The notes under the pieces were generated by a model. The model saw nothing but the letters and a program-made list of their open reading frames with translations. It had not been told where the DNA came from and did not search any database. The translations under genes and the position numbers were made by a program. Source: Clostridia bacterium (GTDB taxonomy: Bacteria; Bacillota; Clostridia; Christensenellales; Borkfalkiaceae). From it: 64,000 nt of DNA. Shown in pieces: positions 25,901 to 34,304 of this stretch; position 1 is the first letter of the stretch, and each line of letters opens with the position of its first letter. The stretch lies in assembly GCA_017399185.1 (NCBI GenBank), contig JAFQEA010000002.1, positions 173,492 to 237,491 of the forward strand, written 5' to 3'.

Positions 25901-28719
25901 TGTACCTCTCGTAACGCATACACGTTATCTCGGTACTGTTCGTCTCGCGCGGCGGCTTCTTCCGCTATCTGCAACTTTCGTTTCACGTTGCCCGAAAGAT
26001 ATTCAGAAGCGTCCTCCCAACCAAGATATTTGTCTCCCTCGTCCAAGATACATTTCTGCGGATTGCGGAAAATCTTGCCTTTGAGTTCTTCGACAATATC
26101 ATTGAAAGGCTTGTCCGTCAAAGCCTCCATAAAGCGAATATCTACAAAGCCCTTTTCACTCTTACTGACTTGCAGAGCCTCCATAGCGGTCTCACAATGG
26201 GTAACTCTCTGATAGGGCTTTATGGTACGTTTGGAAAACACATCTGTTTTCTTTGCCGTACCCGTTTTCTCGTCCACATCTTCGATTGAGATTAAAAGCG
26301 CAAAGTCCGCGTCATCACGGAAAAGACTTCTGTTCAGTCTTGAATTGACGATACCAAACCTTTTGACGAAGGAATCATAGCGGTTGTTTAACTCGGTCTG
26401 TTGCTCTCGGAGTTCTTCATCGGAGCAGTTACCAAGCTGTACGTTCAATACTCGTCTGACTTGTTCACGAAGTCTTACAAGTCCTCGCATACGTTCTATA
26501 TTGGTTTTGGCAATGTCGCAAGCAATCAATCGGTCTTTTTCTCTTTGGTAAAGGTTATCTCCGACAAAGGTGTAGCAGTAGTCCTTTAAGCCTGCGTGTT
26601 CTTCGGTAATTTCAAGCTCGGCTGCCGCTACCTCTTTACCCGTTGGAACGGCTTTTTTCTCGTCATAAACGGCTTCGGGCAGATTGCCGATAGCCTCGGC
26701 TATTGCCACACCGAGATCACGCCCATCGGGGATTAGCTCGGTCTCATCGTCTCCACCGTACATTGACTTGTGCTTTGCCATTGTTCCAAGTAGCATTTCG
26801 GGGTGGTCAATAAAGTATTGGTTTACGGGTACGCCGTTCTCGTCCTCGGCTACGTTTATCCAACTGTCTTTTGCTTTCTCCACCATTCTGTCTCTCTTTT
26901 GGAAAAACAGTATATCTGCCGTAACCTCTGTGCCTGCGCTCGTCTTAAAGGCGTTATTCGGTAAACGGATAGCACCGAGAAGTTTCGCTCTGTTGGCAAG
27001 GTATTCTCGGAAAGAGGGATTGGCTCTGTCCATTGTACCTTTCGTTGTAATAGCCGCTATAATACCGCCCGGTCTGATACGGTCAAGAGACTTTGCAAGA
27101 AAGTAATTATGGATATAAAAACCGAAACGGTCATATTCCGAATCGTGAACTTTGAACGAGCCGAACGGCACGTTGGTTATAACCGCATCAAATGAGTTTT
27201 TCGCAAAGTTGGTCTGTTCAAAGCCGCACACCTTAATTCTTGTTTCGGGGTAAAGCAGTTTTGCTATCTTACCCGTTACGGAATCTATCTCTACGCCGTA
27301 TGTCTCTTTGGGGTCAAAGGTTTCGGGCAACAGTCCTATAAAATTGCCGATACCCATTGCAGGCTCAAGGATTTTTCCTTTCTCAAATCCGAGCCGCTTC
27401 AAGCCCTCATATACACCGTCTATAATGGTTTTGGGGGTATAGTGTGCCGAAAGCACCGATTCTCTCGCAAGTCGGTATTCGTCTGCGGTCAATAGCTCTC
27501 GTAGCTCTATGTATTCCTTTTGCCATTCGGGTTTATCGGGGTCAAAGGCGTTGGCGATACCACCCCAACCAACGTAGCGAGAAAGTATCTTTTTCTCGTC
27601 CTCGGTGGGTTGCCTTTCTTGCAAGTACAACACCTTCATCAACTTGATTGCCTCTACGTTCTGTCTGTAACGTGTTTTTGCTCCCGTAGAGTATTCAAAG
27701 TTTTCGTCTGTCAGTCGGTAATTACGAGGGGTTGGTACACCACTTCGGTCAGTATGATTTCCTCGATCTGTTGCTCGGTCAGTCGGTGGCTCTGCAAGTT
27801 CGTCAAGAACTCCGATGACGGATTGTTTATCATCTGTTCCTGCAATTTTCTCTTTAACTGCGCCGCCGATTTCTGCACCGTCATCAAGTACGGTTGCAAT
27901 TTGCCCGTCATCAGTAGTATCTGATACTGCATCGGGAACTCCGTCTTGATATACTCCTTGTGCAAGTTCCCATAACGAAACTTGATACCCTTGTGTTGTC
28001 TGCTCATTTTTTACCTCTCTTTCAACTCTAAAACTTTGCCTTGCGGCTCTTTGCCGTTCACGTTCCTTTTTCTGTTCTTCACGGCGTTTTTCTTCTTCCA
28101 ACACCGCCTCTTTTAAGCCCTCGGAGATCTCCAAGACTTCCATACAGAGCCTAAAATTCGTATCCTCGTCAAACGGCAAAGCCGCCACACCCGAATACTT
28201 ATTGCCCGTAAACGTGCTTATGTATTGGGTAACACCTTCTGCCAAGCAAGCGAGATATTCTTCGTGATATTCCTCACTATCCGAATATCCGTAATGTTCT
28301 TGACAGTAGCGGTAAACCGCCACCTCAATATCGCTCTCGTCTCCACGTTGTATGCCTGCGAAGATATTTTGACTGTTGATACACTCCCGTAAGCTCTTTG
28401 CGCTCATACGGTGTATTGCACTATGATAACGCTCCTTGCCGTAGGTCTGCGATATATCAAAAACATATCTTTTACGCCACGGGTTGTTTTCGTCATAATA
28501 TAAAACTCCGTGTTCGCCTCGCTTTATTCTTCGGTTATCTTGGTCGTGCCAATCATCAAAGCTCTTACAGACGGTCAACCCCGGACGTGCAGTATATATC
28601 TGCACACAATTCCAAAACGACAAGTGCGGATTATTTACAATAAACGCATAAAAGCCCGAAAGGGTCTCTCCGCTTGCAAATATGCGTTTTATGTTTTCTC
28701 TTGCTTGACTTCCGTTCAT
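22906..28719 (-). CDS. Giant N6-methylase / SNF2-type helicase fusion
   Basis: 1937 residues. The N-terminal about 110 residues resemble the ArdC ssDNA-binding domain (ASGETLSGFYAFIVNNPHLSFWN). A methyltransferase-like domain follows, with motif I LEPAMGIGNF (about 453) and NVPFGSF (about 516) in the place of the NPPY motif. Next is a superfamily 2 helicase with Walker A SVGAGKT (about 1134), DEAH (about 1297), ATGTPISNS, and motif VI QREGRIVRQGN (about 1632), then a coiled-coil tail. Such fusions are hallmarks of Tn1549/CTn-type elements. They are thought to process or protect transferred DNA, but methylation activity with NVPF is unproven. Confidence 0.9.
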   Translation of the reverse strand: MNGSQARENIKRIFASGETLSGFYAFIVNNPHLSFWNCVQIYTARPGLTVCKSFDDWHDQDNRRIKRGEHGVLYYDENNPWRKRYVFDISQTYGKERYHSAIHRMSAKSLRECINSQNIFAGIQRGDESDIEVAVYRYCQEHYGYSDSEEYHEEYLACLAEGVTQYISTFTGNKYSGVAALPFDEDTNFRLCMEVLEISEGLKEAVLEEEKRREEQKKERERQRAARQSFRVEREVKNEQTTQGYQVSLWELAQGVYQDGVPDAVSDTTDDGQIATVLDDGAEIGGAVKEKIAGTDDKQSVIGVLDELAEPPTDRATDRGNHTDRSGVPTPRNYRLTDENFEYSTGAKTRYRQNVEAIKLMKVLYLQERQPTEDEKKILSRYVGWGGIANAFDPDKPEWQKEYIELRELLTADEYRLARESVLSAHYTPKTIIDGVYEGLKRLGFEKGKILEPAMGIGNFIGLLPETFDPKETYGVEIDSVTGKIAKLLYPETRIKVCGFEQTNFAKNSFDAVITNVPFGSFKVHDSEYDRFGFYIHNYFLAKSLDRIRPGGIIAAITTKGTMDRANPSFREYLANRAKLLGAIRLPNNAFKTSAGTEVTADILFFQKRDRMVEKAKDSWINVAEDENGVPVNQYFIDHPEMLLGTMAKHKSMYGGDDETELIPDGRDLGVAIAEAIGNLPEAVYDEKKAVPTGKEVAAAELEITEEHAGLKDYCYTFVGDNLYQREKDRLIACDIAKTNIERMRGLVRLREQVRRVLNVQLGNCSDEELREQQTELNNRYDSFVKRFGIVNSRLNRSLFRDDADFALLISIEDVDEKTGTAKKTDVFSKRTIKPYQRVTHCETAMEALQVSKSEKGFVDIRFMEALTDKPFNDIVEELKGKIFRNPQKCILDEGDKYLGWEDASEYLSGNVKRKLQIAEEAAARDEQYRDNVYALREVQPAPLTAGEIGVNIGASWIDAKYYRQFLIETIGINPYYEDDLTVSQNQFTGEWQVHKSSNMRYGVNVRQVYGTGRMDAYEVFERCLNQQTPTITDEIEEADGKKKRVTNKEETIAVRERQKKLQEAFRRWIFDDPQRREYLVAKYNEIFNTTVVPQYDGSYLQFPGMNPEITLKPYQKDAVARILMGDNTLLHHSVGAGKTFEIAAACMKLREIGTAQKPIIVVPNHLVVQWANEFRTLYPNANLLMATKKDFEKTSRKRFVAKVATGDWDAVIIAMSSFERVPISKERQEERLNREIDMIERAIVEEKENENKRHTVKDLQRTLKNKRALLEKLTAEGKKDDLLKFEDLGVDYLFVDEAHKYKNKFIFTRMNNVSGISRAMSQRSTDMDMKCELINEMRGGDKGVVFATGTPISNSLVEMFTLQTYLQRRELEDRGLQFFDTWAANFTETITALELAPSGQGYRSKTRVAKFKNLPELLKMYRSFADVKTADMLNLPVPDANRYLVEIEPTDDILRLNDLIVERSEAIAGGGVKPNIDNMLCVTHDGKMIALDPRCYDPSLPDRAEHKVNVCIGNIYKIWSETQEARSTQIVFCDMSTPKKNFEDYDPTQDFDVYNDIKVKLVNLGVPKDEVAFIHDAKTDQQKQDLFDRVRRGEIRVLIGSTEKCGAGTNIQNKLVALHHLDTPYRPSDLEQREGRIVRQGNENESVAIYTYVTKRTFDAYSYQLLESKQRFISQINKGDYTIREADDIDEATLSYAEVKAIVSDNPKIRRKMEIEQQLGQLSVLEKDHRNNRYRMQEAIIRAPEQIGAIVRSIESLKADVKTRDLHKGDQIQIGKQFFEERKDAGALLIKAVKSGQYVGKTIGYFRGFGIVPTEKRWDKHYLKLVGNGQYEVEISDSDVGTISRMENVTNDFEKEIKYGYERKERAEQELIVAKAEVDKPFEHQTEMEALQSELAEINAELDLGHTKENIVLEDETGEVPKIEILDESEEEVEIA

Positions 28720-28736
28720 TTGTCCTCCTTACTTTT

Positions 28737-29270
28737 TTATTCTGCTACCGCTTCTTGCACTTTCTCATACTTTTCCTTTTCAGCGTTCCACTCAAACTCG
28801 TCCTCACGCCCCCACATTGTAAAGAAAGCCGACATCATAGAGTGTCCTCGGTATTCGTAGGTACAACTGTCGATTTCTTCGCCGTGTTCGTACACTCGCA
28901 TACCCGCCATTGTAGCGTCCTCGTCACAATGCTCGTAGAAGATGTGCAAATCGGGATTTTGCTTTGCAAGCTCCGCTATTACCTTTGGTACGGGTTCGGG
29001 CGTATCAAAATATATCACGTTTGCCTTGCTCGGCGGGTTGCCCTCGCCCTCATAGTAATACTGCGTATTGCTTGCATTGCGTATCACGCCCCATTTTTCG
29101 TAGCACTCGTCATAACTTTCTTGATTATCCACGGGAATAATCTTTGAAAAGTCCACTACCTTGTCGGCAGGGTTATCACATTCGGGGTCGGGTATGAGTA
29201 TCTTTTCCATAACCTCACGCGCACCCTTGCCGGTAAGTTCAAGGTAATTGCCCATAGTATTATGCACCAT
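28737..29270 (-). CDS. YubB/DUF1281-like element protein
   Basis: 177 residues. It begins MVHNTMGNYLELTGKGAREVM and has a ferredoxin-like pattern with YDECYEKWGV and NVIYFDTPEPVPKVIAELAKQNPDLHIFYEHCDE. This looks like the YubB/DUF1281 family common on plasmids; the match is by eye. It overlaps the upstream gene by 11 bp and lies 17 bp before the methylase-helicase gene, so it is co-transcribed. Function unknown. Confidence 0.7.
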   Translation of the reverse strand: MVHNTMGNYLELTGKGAREVMEKILIPDPECDNPADKVVDFSKIIPVDNQESYDECYEKWGVIRNASNTQYYYEGEGNPPSKANVIYFDTPEPVPKVIAELAKQNPDLHIFYEHCDEDATMAGMRVYEHGEEIDSCTYEYRGHSMMSAFFTMWGREDEFEWNAEKEKYEKVQEAVAE

Positions 29271-29580
29271 AATTCACACCCCCGATTGTTTCAGGCTCTA
29301 CAATAGAACGGAGAATCCGTCCTCGCATTGTGTAGAGTACCCGCGCTTCTTCTTTGGTAAGTCCTTTTCGTTTTAAGGCAAGCAACGCCGCCTTGTATTG
29401 CAGAATCTTCTCGCTATTGTCGAAAACCTCGACAGACGATTTGTTGATTTCATTTCTGCGGAAATTTTCGTATTCCTCGGTTGCGCTCTGCAATACGATT
29501 TCTTCATAATTTTTCTGTATCAAATTCCACCTCACAATCCTGTTTTTCCGAGCATTTCGCTCAATAATGCCACATACCAC
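29260..29580 (-). CDS. Small element protein of unknown function
   Basis: 106 residues, basic at the N-terminus and helical, with KRKGLTKEEARVLYTMRGRIL near the C-terminus. No family recognised. It overlaps the genes on both sides (49 bp upstream, 11 bp downstream), a sign of tight translational coupling in this block. A start further inside the ORF is possible. Confidence 0.6.
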   Translation of the reverse strand: MVCGIIERNARKNRIVRWNLIQKNYEEIVLQSATEEYENFRRNEINKSSVEVFDNSEKILQYKAALLALKRKGLTKEEARVLYTMRGRILRSIVEPETIGGVNYGA

Positions 29581-29957
29581 CTCGGATCACGGTCATAGTC
29601 TAAATCCACGTCGGGAGAACTCTTGCGCTCTCCGAAACGGTATGCTATATTGTGTAGCACCCATTCGCCCTCCATAGAGGTAAGGCTACGGCTTGAAAGT
29701 CCTTCCGCTTGCAGTTCGTTCCGTATTACCGCAAGCACCGCCAATCTGTCGGCGCGGTCTTTGATTTTATAAGAGTTTTTTATCTGTACGGAGTTCTTTC
29801 CGAACACAATCTTGTAACTCTCGCCGTTTACCTCTATGGTGTTTTCAATTAAGGCGTATTCGGTTAGCTGTACCTCGTTTATTTCCTTTAATGCCTTATG
29901 TACGTTGCAGGCTATCACGATTCTTGTGATAAGCAAAATCACATTAAGGACGGTCAA
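29532..29957 (-). CDS. Small membrane-anchored element protein
   Basis: 141 residues from a TTG start. One N-terminal hydrophobic helix (LNVILLITRIVIACNV) is followed by a soluble domain with IEVNGESYKIVFGKNSVQI and a C-terminus WYVALLSEMLGKTGL. No family recognised. The exact start is uncertain because no strong ribosome-binding site precedes it. It lies in the overlapping gene block of the element. Confidence 0.58.
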   Translation of the reverse strand: MTVLNVILLITRIVIACNVHKALKEINEVQLTEYALIENTIEVNGESYKIVFGKNSVQIKNSYKIKDRADRLAVLAVIRNELQAEGLSSRSLTSMEGEWVLHNIAYRFGERKSSPDVDLDYDRDPRWYVALLSEMLGKTGL

Positions 29958-29982
29958 TATAATTACCCACTTTCTCTTGATC

Positions 29983-30405
29983 TCACATCTCCATTCTCGC
30001 GCTTGATTTCTGCGTTATACGTTGCAGAGCGCGGGTAGCTTCGTAGAGATACAAGCTATCTCCAAGATACTTATTGCTGCCGTATTCTAAAATCCAATCT
30101 TCAAGCTCCTTTTCGGTCATATACGCAAAGACTTGTGTGGATAGCTCGCTATCTTGAAATTTCTTGATTTCGGCAAAAGCGGTCATAGCCTCGGTTTCAT
30201 TATAAATAAGGCGTTCCGGGTTTGGCATTTCGCCCTTGCGAAGATAGCCAATGTGCCATACGTTCGCCGCCTTCGATTTGAGTAGGTGTACTTCGGGAAC
30301 TCGCTCAAAATATTCGTAGGTGGTCTCTGCGTAACCGCCTTGAGTCTTGTCCACCTCAATCCAACCTTTCTTCCACTTAAAGTTCAGCTTCGGTTTTCTT
30401 CCCAT
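29983..30405 (-). CDS. Small element protein of unknown function
   Basis: 140 residues from ATG at 30405, selected for its GGAGG site; the longer frame to 30447 lacks one. It begins MGRKPKLNFKWKKGWIEVDKT. The middle looks alpha/beta (VHLLKSKAANVWHIGYLRKG), and the end is helical (YLYEATRALQRITQK). No family recognised. It overlaps the upstream 270-residue gene by 29 bp. Confidence 0.65.
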   Translation of the reverse strand: MGRKPKLNFKWKKGWIEVDKTQGGYAETTYEYFERVPEVHLLKSKAANVWHIGYLRKGEMPNPERLIYNETEAMTAFAEIKKFQDSELSTQVFAYMTEKELEDWILEYGSNKYLGDSLYLYEATRALQRITQKSSARMEM

Positions 30406-31189
30406 TTCCACCCTCCGCAAATACAACTTGCGAATAGAACACATCAAGTCCCGTAGTAAAGTTTTCTTCTTCCGAAAGTGTTTCTCCCACGTACTCGCCG
30501 TTCTGTTCTTTGAGATTTTTCACGATTACAAAGTTCTGCGACGGAGAACTGTGCCGTTTCAGTAGTGTCAGGGTATCACTTTCAGGGCTATCACAATACA
30601 AGCCTTGCTCAACCACCGTATGCGGTACACCCTCATACTTAACCGTAGTGCAATTCTCGTCATCAATGAGAATTTCTATCGGTTGCTCTCCGCTTTCTCC
30701 CCACTCTTGCAAAGCATAGATCACTTCCATAGTGCCGTGTCCGAAAACATTTTGAACACCCATAAACAGATTATTGTTCTTTTCCTCATAATCAAGGGTC
30801 TCAATACTGAACGTGCCTTTGTTCTTGTCGTACCGAATCATACACTCGCCAAGCTCATCAAACTTTCCGTCCGCGCGGAGTACCGTCACATCGGGGTTGA
30901 AAACTTGCTTGCTCGTCAGTCGGAGTACAGCACATCTGAAGGAACTCTCATTGTATTCAAGGGGTATCATATTCTTTCCGTGAATACAATTAAAATCGTT
31001 GAACATTCCCGTGTGCCAACTCTCGCCATTATTTGTAATAAAGTGATGTGGGTCTATGATTTTCTTGACGGTTATATCCTTATCCTTGCGCTTAAAGCTC
31101 TCGCCCTCTTGATAGCGCACCTTTCCGAGAAAGATAAAGTCCTTTCCGTCTTGCAATTTTTTCTCTCTGACTTCTTTCGCTGTTAGCAT
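30377..31189 (-). CDS. Element protein of unknown function, beta-rich
   Basis: 270 residues. The first 90 residues contain a repeated strand pattern (DFIFLGKVRYQEGESFKRKDKDITVKKI) followed by mixed alpha/beta sequence rich in acidic residues. There is no signal peptide or helix, so it is cytoplasmic. No family recognised. It lies directly downstream of an MT-A70 methyltransferase gene in the same operon. Confidence 0.65.
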   Translation of the reverse strand: MLTAKEVREKKLQDGKDFIFLGKVRYQEGESFKRKDKDITVKKIIDPHHFITNNGESWHTGMFNDFNCIHGKNMIPLEYNESSFRCAVLRLTSKQVFNPDVTVLRADGKFDELGECMIRYDKNKGTFSIETLDYEEKNNNLFMGVQNVFGHGTMEVIYALQEWGESGEQPIEILIDDENCTTVKYEGVPHTVVEQGLYCDSPESDTLTLLKRHSSPSQNFVIVKNLKEQNGEYVGETLSEEENFTTGLDVFYSQVVFAEGGNGKKTEAEL

Positions 31190-31216
31190 TTTTCCTCCAA
31201 TCTTTCATATATTCGG

Positions 31217-31768
31217 TTATACTTCGTTTCCCCAACAACGCCAACCGTCTGTATACTCTCTTGCAAAGAGTTCAATTCTCGGTATATCTCCGAACAGTTG
31301 CACAATACGATCTCTAACCTCGTTGGGCTTTTTACTGTGTCTTTCAATATGCGTACAGACAACGGAGTGAACGGCGCGGCTCTTACGTTCCAAAATCTTA
31401 CCTTTGGTTGCGAGTAGGCAATACTCGGCGTTGGCGCGGGTATAATATCCCATACCCGTAAAGAAACTGTCACTTTTCTTGTTTTGCTTAATCCAAGTAA
31501 ATGCCACCGTTTTATAAGTAAAGCCCCAAGCCCGAATAAGCTCTAATCCTTGTTCAAGGCAAGGGGCAGTCACCCACAAGAACAGTACACAATCCCTTTC
31601 GCATATCCGAGGGATAGGCAGGTTTTGTATATCTGCTTTGCTCATTGTCGGATAGTGATTTTCCGCGCTCCGTCCTTTTCCTTTGTCAGACCACACCTGA
31701 TACGACCACGGCGGATCTGCGTAAATAATGCTATAACGATTTTCGGTATTGAAAATATCGTCTCGCAT
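31217..31768 (-). CDS. MT-A70 family adenine N6-methyltransferase
   Basis: 183 residues. The DPPW catalytic motif (YADPPWSYQVW, Asp18 to Trp21) opens the domain, and the family segments HYPTMSKADIQNLPI, LFLWVTAPCLEQGLELIRAWGF and KPNEVRDRIVQLFGD follow. It transfers methyl from SAM to adenine N6 in DNA, and may protect the element against host restriction. No restriction enzyme gene is adjacent, so it is an orphan methylase. Its target sequence cannot be read from the protein. Confidence 0.9.
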   Translation of the reverse strand: MRDDIFNTENRYSIIYADPPWSYQVWSDKGKGRSAENHYPTMSKADIQNLPIPRICERDCVLFLWVTAPCLEQGLELIRAWGFTYKTVAFTWIKQNKKSDSFFTGMGYYTRANAEYCLLATKGKILERKSRAVHSVVCTHIERHSKKPNEVRDRIVQLFGDIPRIELFAREYTDGWRCWGNEV

Positions 31769-31770
31769 TA

Positions 31771-32154
31771 TTACATTTCAGCCTCCATTCCTTCCTCTTT
31801 GTCGGGGCTTCGGCTCGATTGATTTCCACCGTTCCACTCGCTCTCCATAGCCTCTGCGATTTTCGTTGTTTCCTCGTTTGCTATGCCGATAAAGGAATAT
31901 TTACCGAATTGATCGTCCGCACCGTCAAAACAGAACGTGCCGTAACACTTTCTGCCGCTGCCCGTAGGTTTACAACCAAAACCGCTTGAAAGACGGAACA
32001 GTTGATATTCGGGCTTTCGGTATTCTTCGCTCAAATGTTCAAGGGAGATAATTGCCACCAAGCCCTCGTTGTTGAAATTATCGTCTGCACCTTGCGGTTT
32101 TTCGTGCATACTGCGAATACAGTCATTAAAGGTAAATGGCTCTGTTCTCGTCAC
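31771..32154 (-). CDS. Small element protein of unknown function
   Basis: 127 residues from a GTG start that overlaps the preceding stop (GTGA). The core reads FRLSSGFGCKPTGSGRKCYG...FCFDGADDQFGKYSFIGIA, suggesting a compact alpha/beta fold. Its last codons (MEAEM) carry the GGAGG site for the MT-A70 gene that begins 3 bp later, so the pair is coupled. Family not recognised. Confidence 0.65.
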   Translation of the reverse strand: MTRTEPFTFNDCIRSMHEKPQGADDNFNNEGLVAIISLEHLSEEYRKPEYQLFRLSSGFGCKPTGSGRKCYGTFCFDGADDQFGKYSFIGIANEETTKIAEAMESEWNGGNQSSRSPDKEEGMEAEM

Positions 32155-32747
32155 TCGGCAACCACCTCCGATTTTTTAACAGTTGGCTCTGCCTCAAGCA
32201 ACGCCCTTTGTTCCTCGACAAAGCGTTTCGCCGCCCAACGTGAATTTTCGTTAAGCTGCCGTTGGAACGCCTCGTTGCTACGGGAGAATACAAAGCCTCG
32301 TTTGCGTAAGGAATCGTATGTAGCCTTATCCACCCGTCCCCCGTTTGGGAAGAAAATCTGTAATCTTCCAATGTCACGGTTTTCGTGTACCTCAAAGCCG
32401 AGACCGTCTGTTTTATAATCGGTTTCCTCGCCGCTTTCGGCGCGGGCTTCTTCTTTTTCCAACTGCTTTATTCTTGCCTCGGTTGCTTTCATCTGTTGGT
32501 TGGAGTTCTGCAAGATATACTGCGGGTACGGAGCTTTGCACCAAGAGTAATCTCCGTCTATACGTTTGTCGATTCTTTCGGCTTCTTCGTCCACCATATC
32601 GGGATAGCCTTTCATCGTGCCGTTTTTACGGTAGTATAGATTTTTCCGTTTCATTTCCTCGTGCGTTGCCTTTTGCTCGGCAAGCCGCGCTCTCAACTGC
32701 TCCAATGCGTTTTCATCGGTAGCATAAATAGGTTTATTCAAGTTCAT
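32151..32747 (-). CDS. Element protein with C-terminal RGFVFSRSNEAFQRQLN motif
   Basis: 198 residues. The N-terminal half is helical and rich in Lys and Glu (coiled coil). The C-terminal part (LQIFFPNGGRVDKATYDSLR, then GFVFSRSNEAFQRQLN, then RWAAKRFVEEQ) recalls the C-terminal part of DUF3560-like proteins in mobile elements. That assignment is tentative. It overlaps both neighbours by a few bases. Confidence 0.65.
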   Translation of the reverse strand: MNLNKPIYATDENALEQLRARLAEQKATHEEMKRKNLYYRKNGTMKGYPDMVDEEAERIDKRIDGDYSWCKAPYPQYILQNSNQQMKATEARIKQLEKEEARAESGEETDYKTDGLGFEVHENRDIGRLQIFFPNGGRVDKATYDSLRKRGFVFSRSNEAFQRQLNENSRWAAKRFVEEQRALLEAEPTVKKSEVVAE

Positions 32748-33678
32748 TTTCCTCCTTAAAAATTTCTTGATGGAATCGTCTTGCGTAATCGTCTATAAAG
32801 TTCGTAATTCTATCCCAATCTCCGATATTCGTCCTTTCGCATTTGAGATTTTCGTCCCATAATAGCGCGATCACGTTTTCGCCCTCTGCGCTCAAAGCCT
32901 TGTAATGCTCGTAGTCAAGAGGGTTGAGTGAGTTAGTCAGGTAACCGTGAATTTCTTTGTAGAACTGTATCTCATAGCTATCTGCAAAAATTTCTTCCTT
33001 TGATTGCCTTAACTTGTCCGCACAAAAACGCTCGTATTCCTTTTGTGCGTTCTCCCGAACAAGCGTAGAGTACACGACTTCTTCTATGTTTTCCGTACCG
33101 TCAAAATCGGTCATAGCCTCATTTGCGGTGTCCTCGTCAAGCACCCCAAGCTCCACCAATCTGTCAAGATAGTGTTTGCGACATTCCTCGTCTTGCCACT
33201 CGTTATTGAAAAACTCGTCATAGCAAACGGGGTCTTGTCCTTTGCGGTCAGGGTCGGAAACGAAGTCAGGCACATACGCTCTTTCGTATGCCATTTGCGC
33301 CTCTATGTAGTGTCCGTTTTCGTCACTATCTCCGCTTCGCTCAATCCACAAGGTTTCGGGGGCTTGCCAACACAAAGTCTCAAACATTTCCTCCGCCGCC
33401 ATTGTACTGCCGGTTAGGTCAATCAAATTCTGCCTTGTATATCCGTTTACCAAATCTTCGGGTACATACCTCTTGTTATCGTGTGGAAAAGCATTTTCGG
33501 GAATATACACGATCTCGGTGTCGGGATATTTTTCGGGGTTGTAAAAGGCGTCATAGTTTTTATAAATCAAACCGCTATCGTCTCCGACAAATTCGCCTGC
33601 GGTGTACTTTGTAACGCCTTCATCGTCAACCACCTTAAAGCCTGCGTTCTTAAATGAATAGTCTTTTAGTTTTCTCAT
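32734..33678 (-). CDS. Element protein of unknown function, acidic
   Basis: 314 residues, strongly acidic. The N-terminal third resembles a short beta barrel (FKVVDDEGVTKYTAGEF), and the rest is helical. The C-terminal KEIHGYLTNSLNPLDYEHY...ALLWDENLK also occurs in related form in the 112-residue protein at 35873-36211 (FYKEVYRYLMDERLPDDDYIEFL). That hints at a shared small domain. Otherwise the protein is unrecognised. Confidence 0.65.
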   Translation of the reverse strand: MRKLKDYSFKNAGFKVVDDEGVTKYTAGEFVGDDSGLIYKNYDAFYNPEKYPDTEIVYIPENAFPHDNKRYVPEDLVNGYTRQNLIDLTGSTMAAEEMFETLCWQAPETLWIERSGDSDENGHYIEAQMAYERAYVPDFVSDPDRKGQDPVCYDEFFNNEWQDEECRKHYLDRLVELGVLDEDTANEAMTDFDGTENIEEVVYSTLVRENAQKEYERFCADKLRQSKEEIFADSYEIQFYKEIHGYLTNSLNPLDYEHYKALSAEGENVIALLWDENLKCERTNIGDWDRITNFIDDYARRFHQEIFKEENELE

Positions 33679-34304
33679 TCTGCCTCTGCTCCTTTTTGGG
33701 AATCCAACATATCAAACATAACCTTGTTTTCGCCGGTCAACCTTTTGCCGAAGAAACGCATAGCGCGTTTTCTGTCTCTGTAAAGAGAATAACTGATAGA
33801 CTGAAAATCTGTCGGTTTATCTCCGTAAACCATACAAGAGATATTCGTCCATTTTCCTTTGGTATAGGTTTCAACAATGGATATTGTTCTGCGTATGTCA
33901 GGATTGAATTTTTCTTCGATCACATCGTACTCAACAAAGTTCCGCAACGTACCGTCTATATATCCTTGTCGGAGATAGTCAAACAGTTCGTCAGGGTCGT
34001 ATTGCTCCTTTGCTACCGATAAGGTACGCAAAGCAATATCACGCCCAACGTGATAGCATCGGTCTCCCTCGTCTCGCATATACGGAAAGAAATCGTAAAG
34101 GCTCATCACTCTGCCTTTGCAATAAGGCAACTGATTGTCTTTCGGCTTTATGATAATACAATCCTCTCCGCACTTGACTACGTTGTAATAAGGCGGGGTA
34201 TCAGGGTTTCCGATTGCCAACTGCGTACCGTCCTCCAACATTTCGTAGTAATCGGCGCGAATACTCTCGTCAAGTCTTTCCAATATCTTATTTTTAACTT
34301 GCAT
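33675..34304 (-). CDS. Element protein of unknown function
   Basis: 209 residues from ATG at 34304 (a start at 34337 is also open). It overlaps the end of the cytosine methyltransferase gene and ends GAEAE, with the next gene starting inside its stop (ATGA). The central part contains YYNVVKCGEDCIIIKPKDN and YDFFPYMRDEGDRCYHVGRD. Cytoplasmic by composition; no family recognised. Confidence 0.62.
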   Translation of the reverse strand: MQVKNKILERLDESIRADYYEMLEDGTQLAIGNPDTPPYYNVVKCGEDCIIIKPKDNQLPYCKGRVMSLYDFFPYMRDEGDRCYHVGRDIALRTLSVAKEQYDPDELFDYLRQGYIDGTLRNFVEYDVIEEKFNPDIRRTISIVETYTKGKWTNISCMVYGDKPTDFQSISYSLYRDRKRAMRFFGKRLTGENKVMFDMLDSQKGAEAE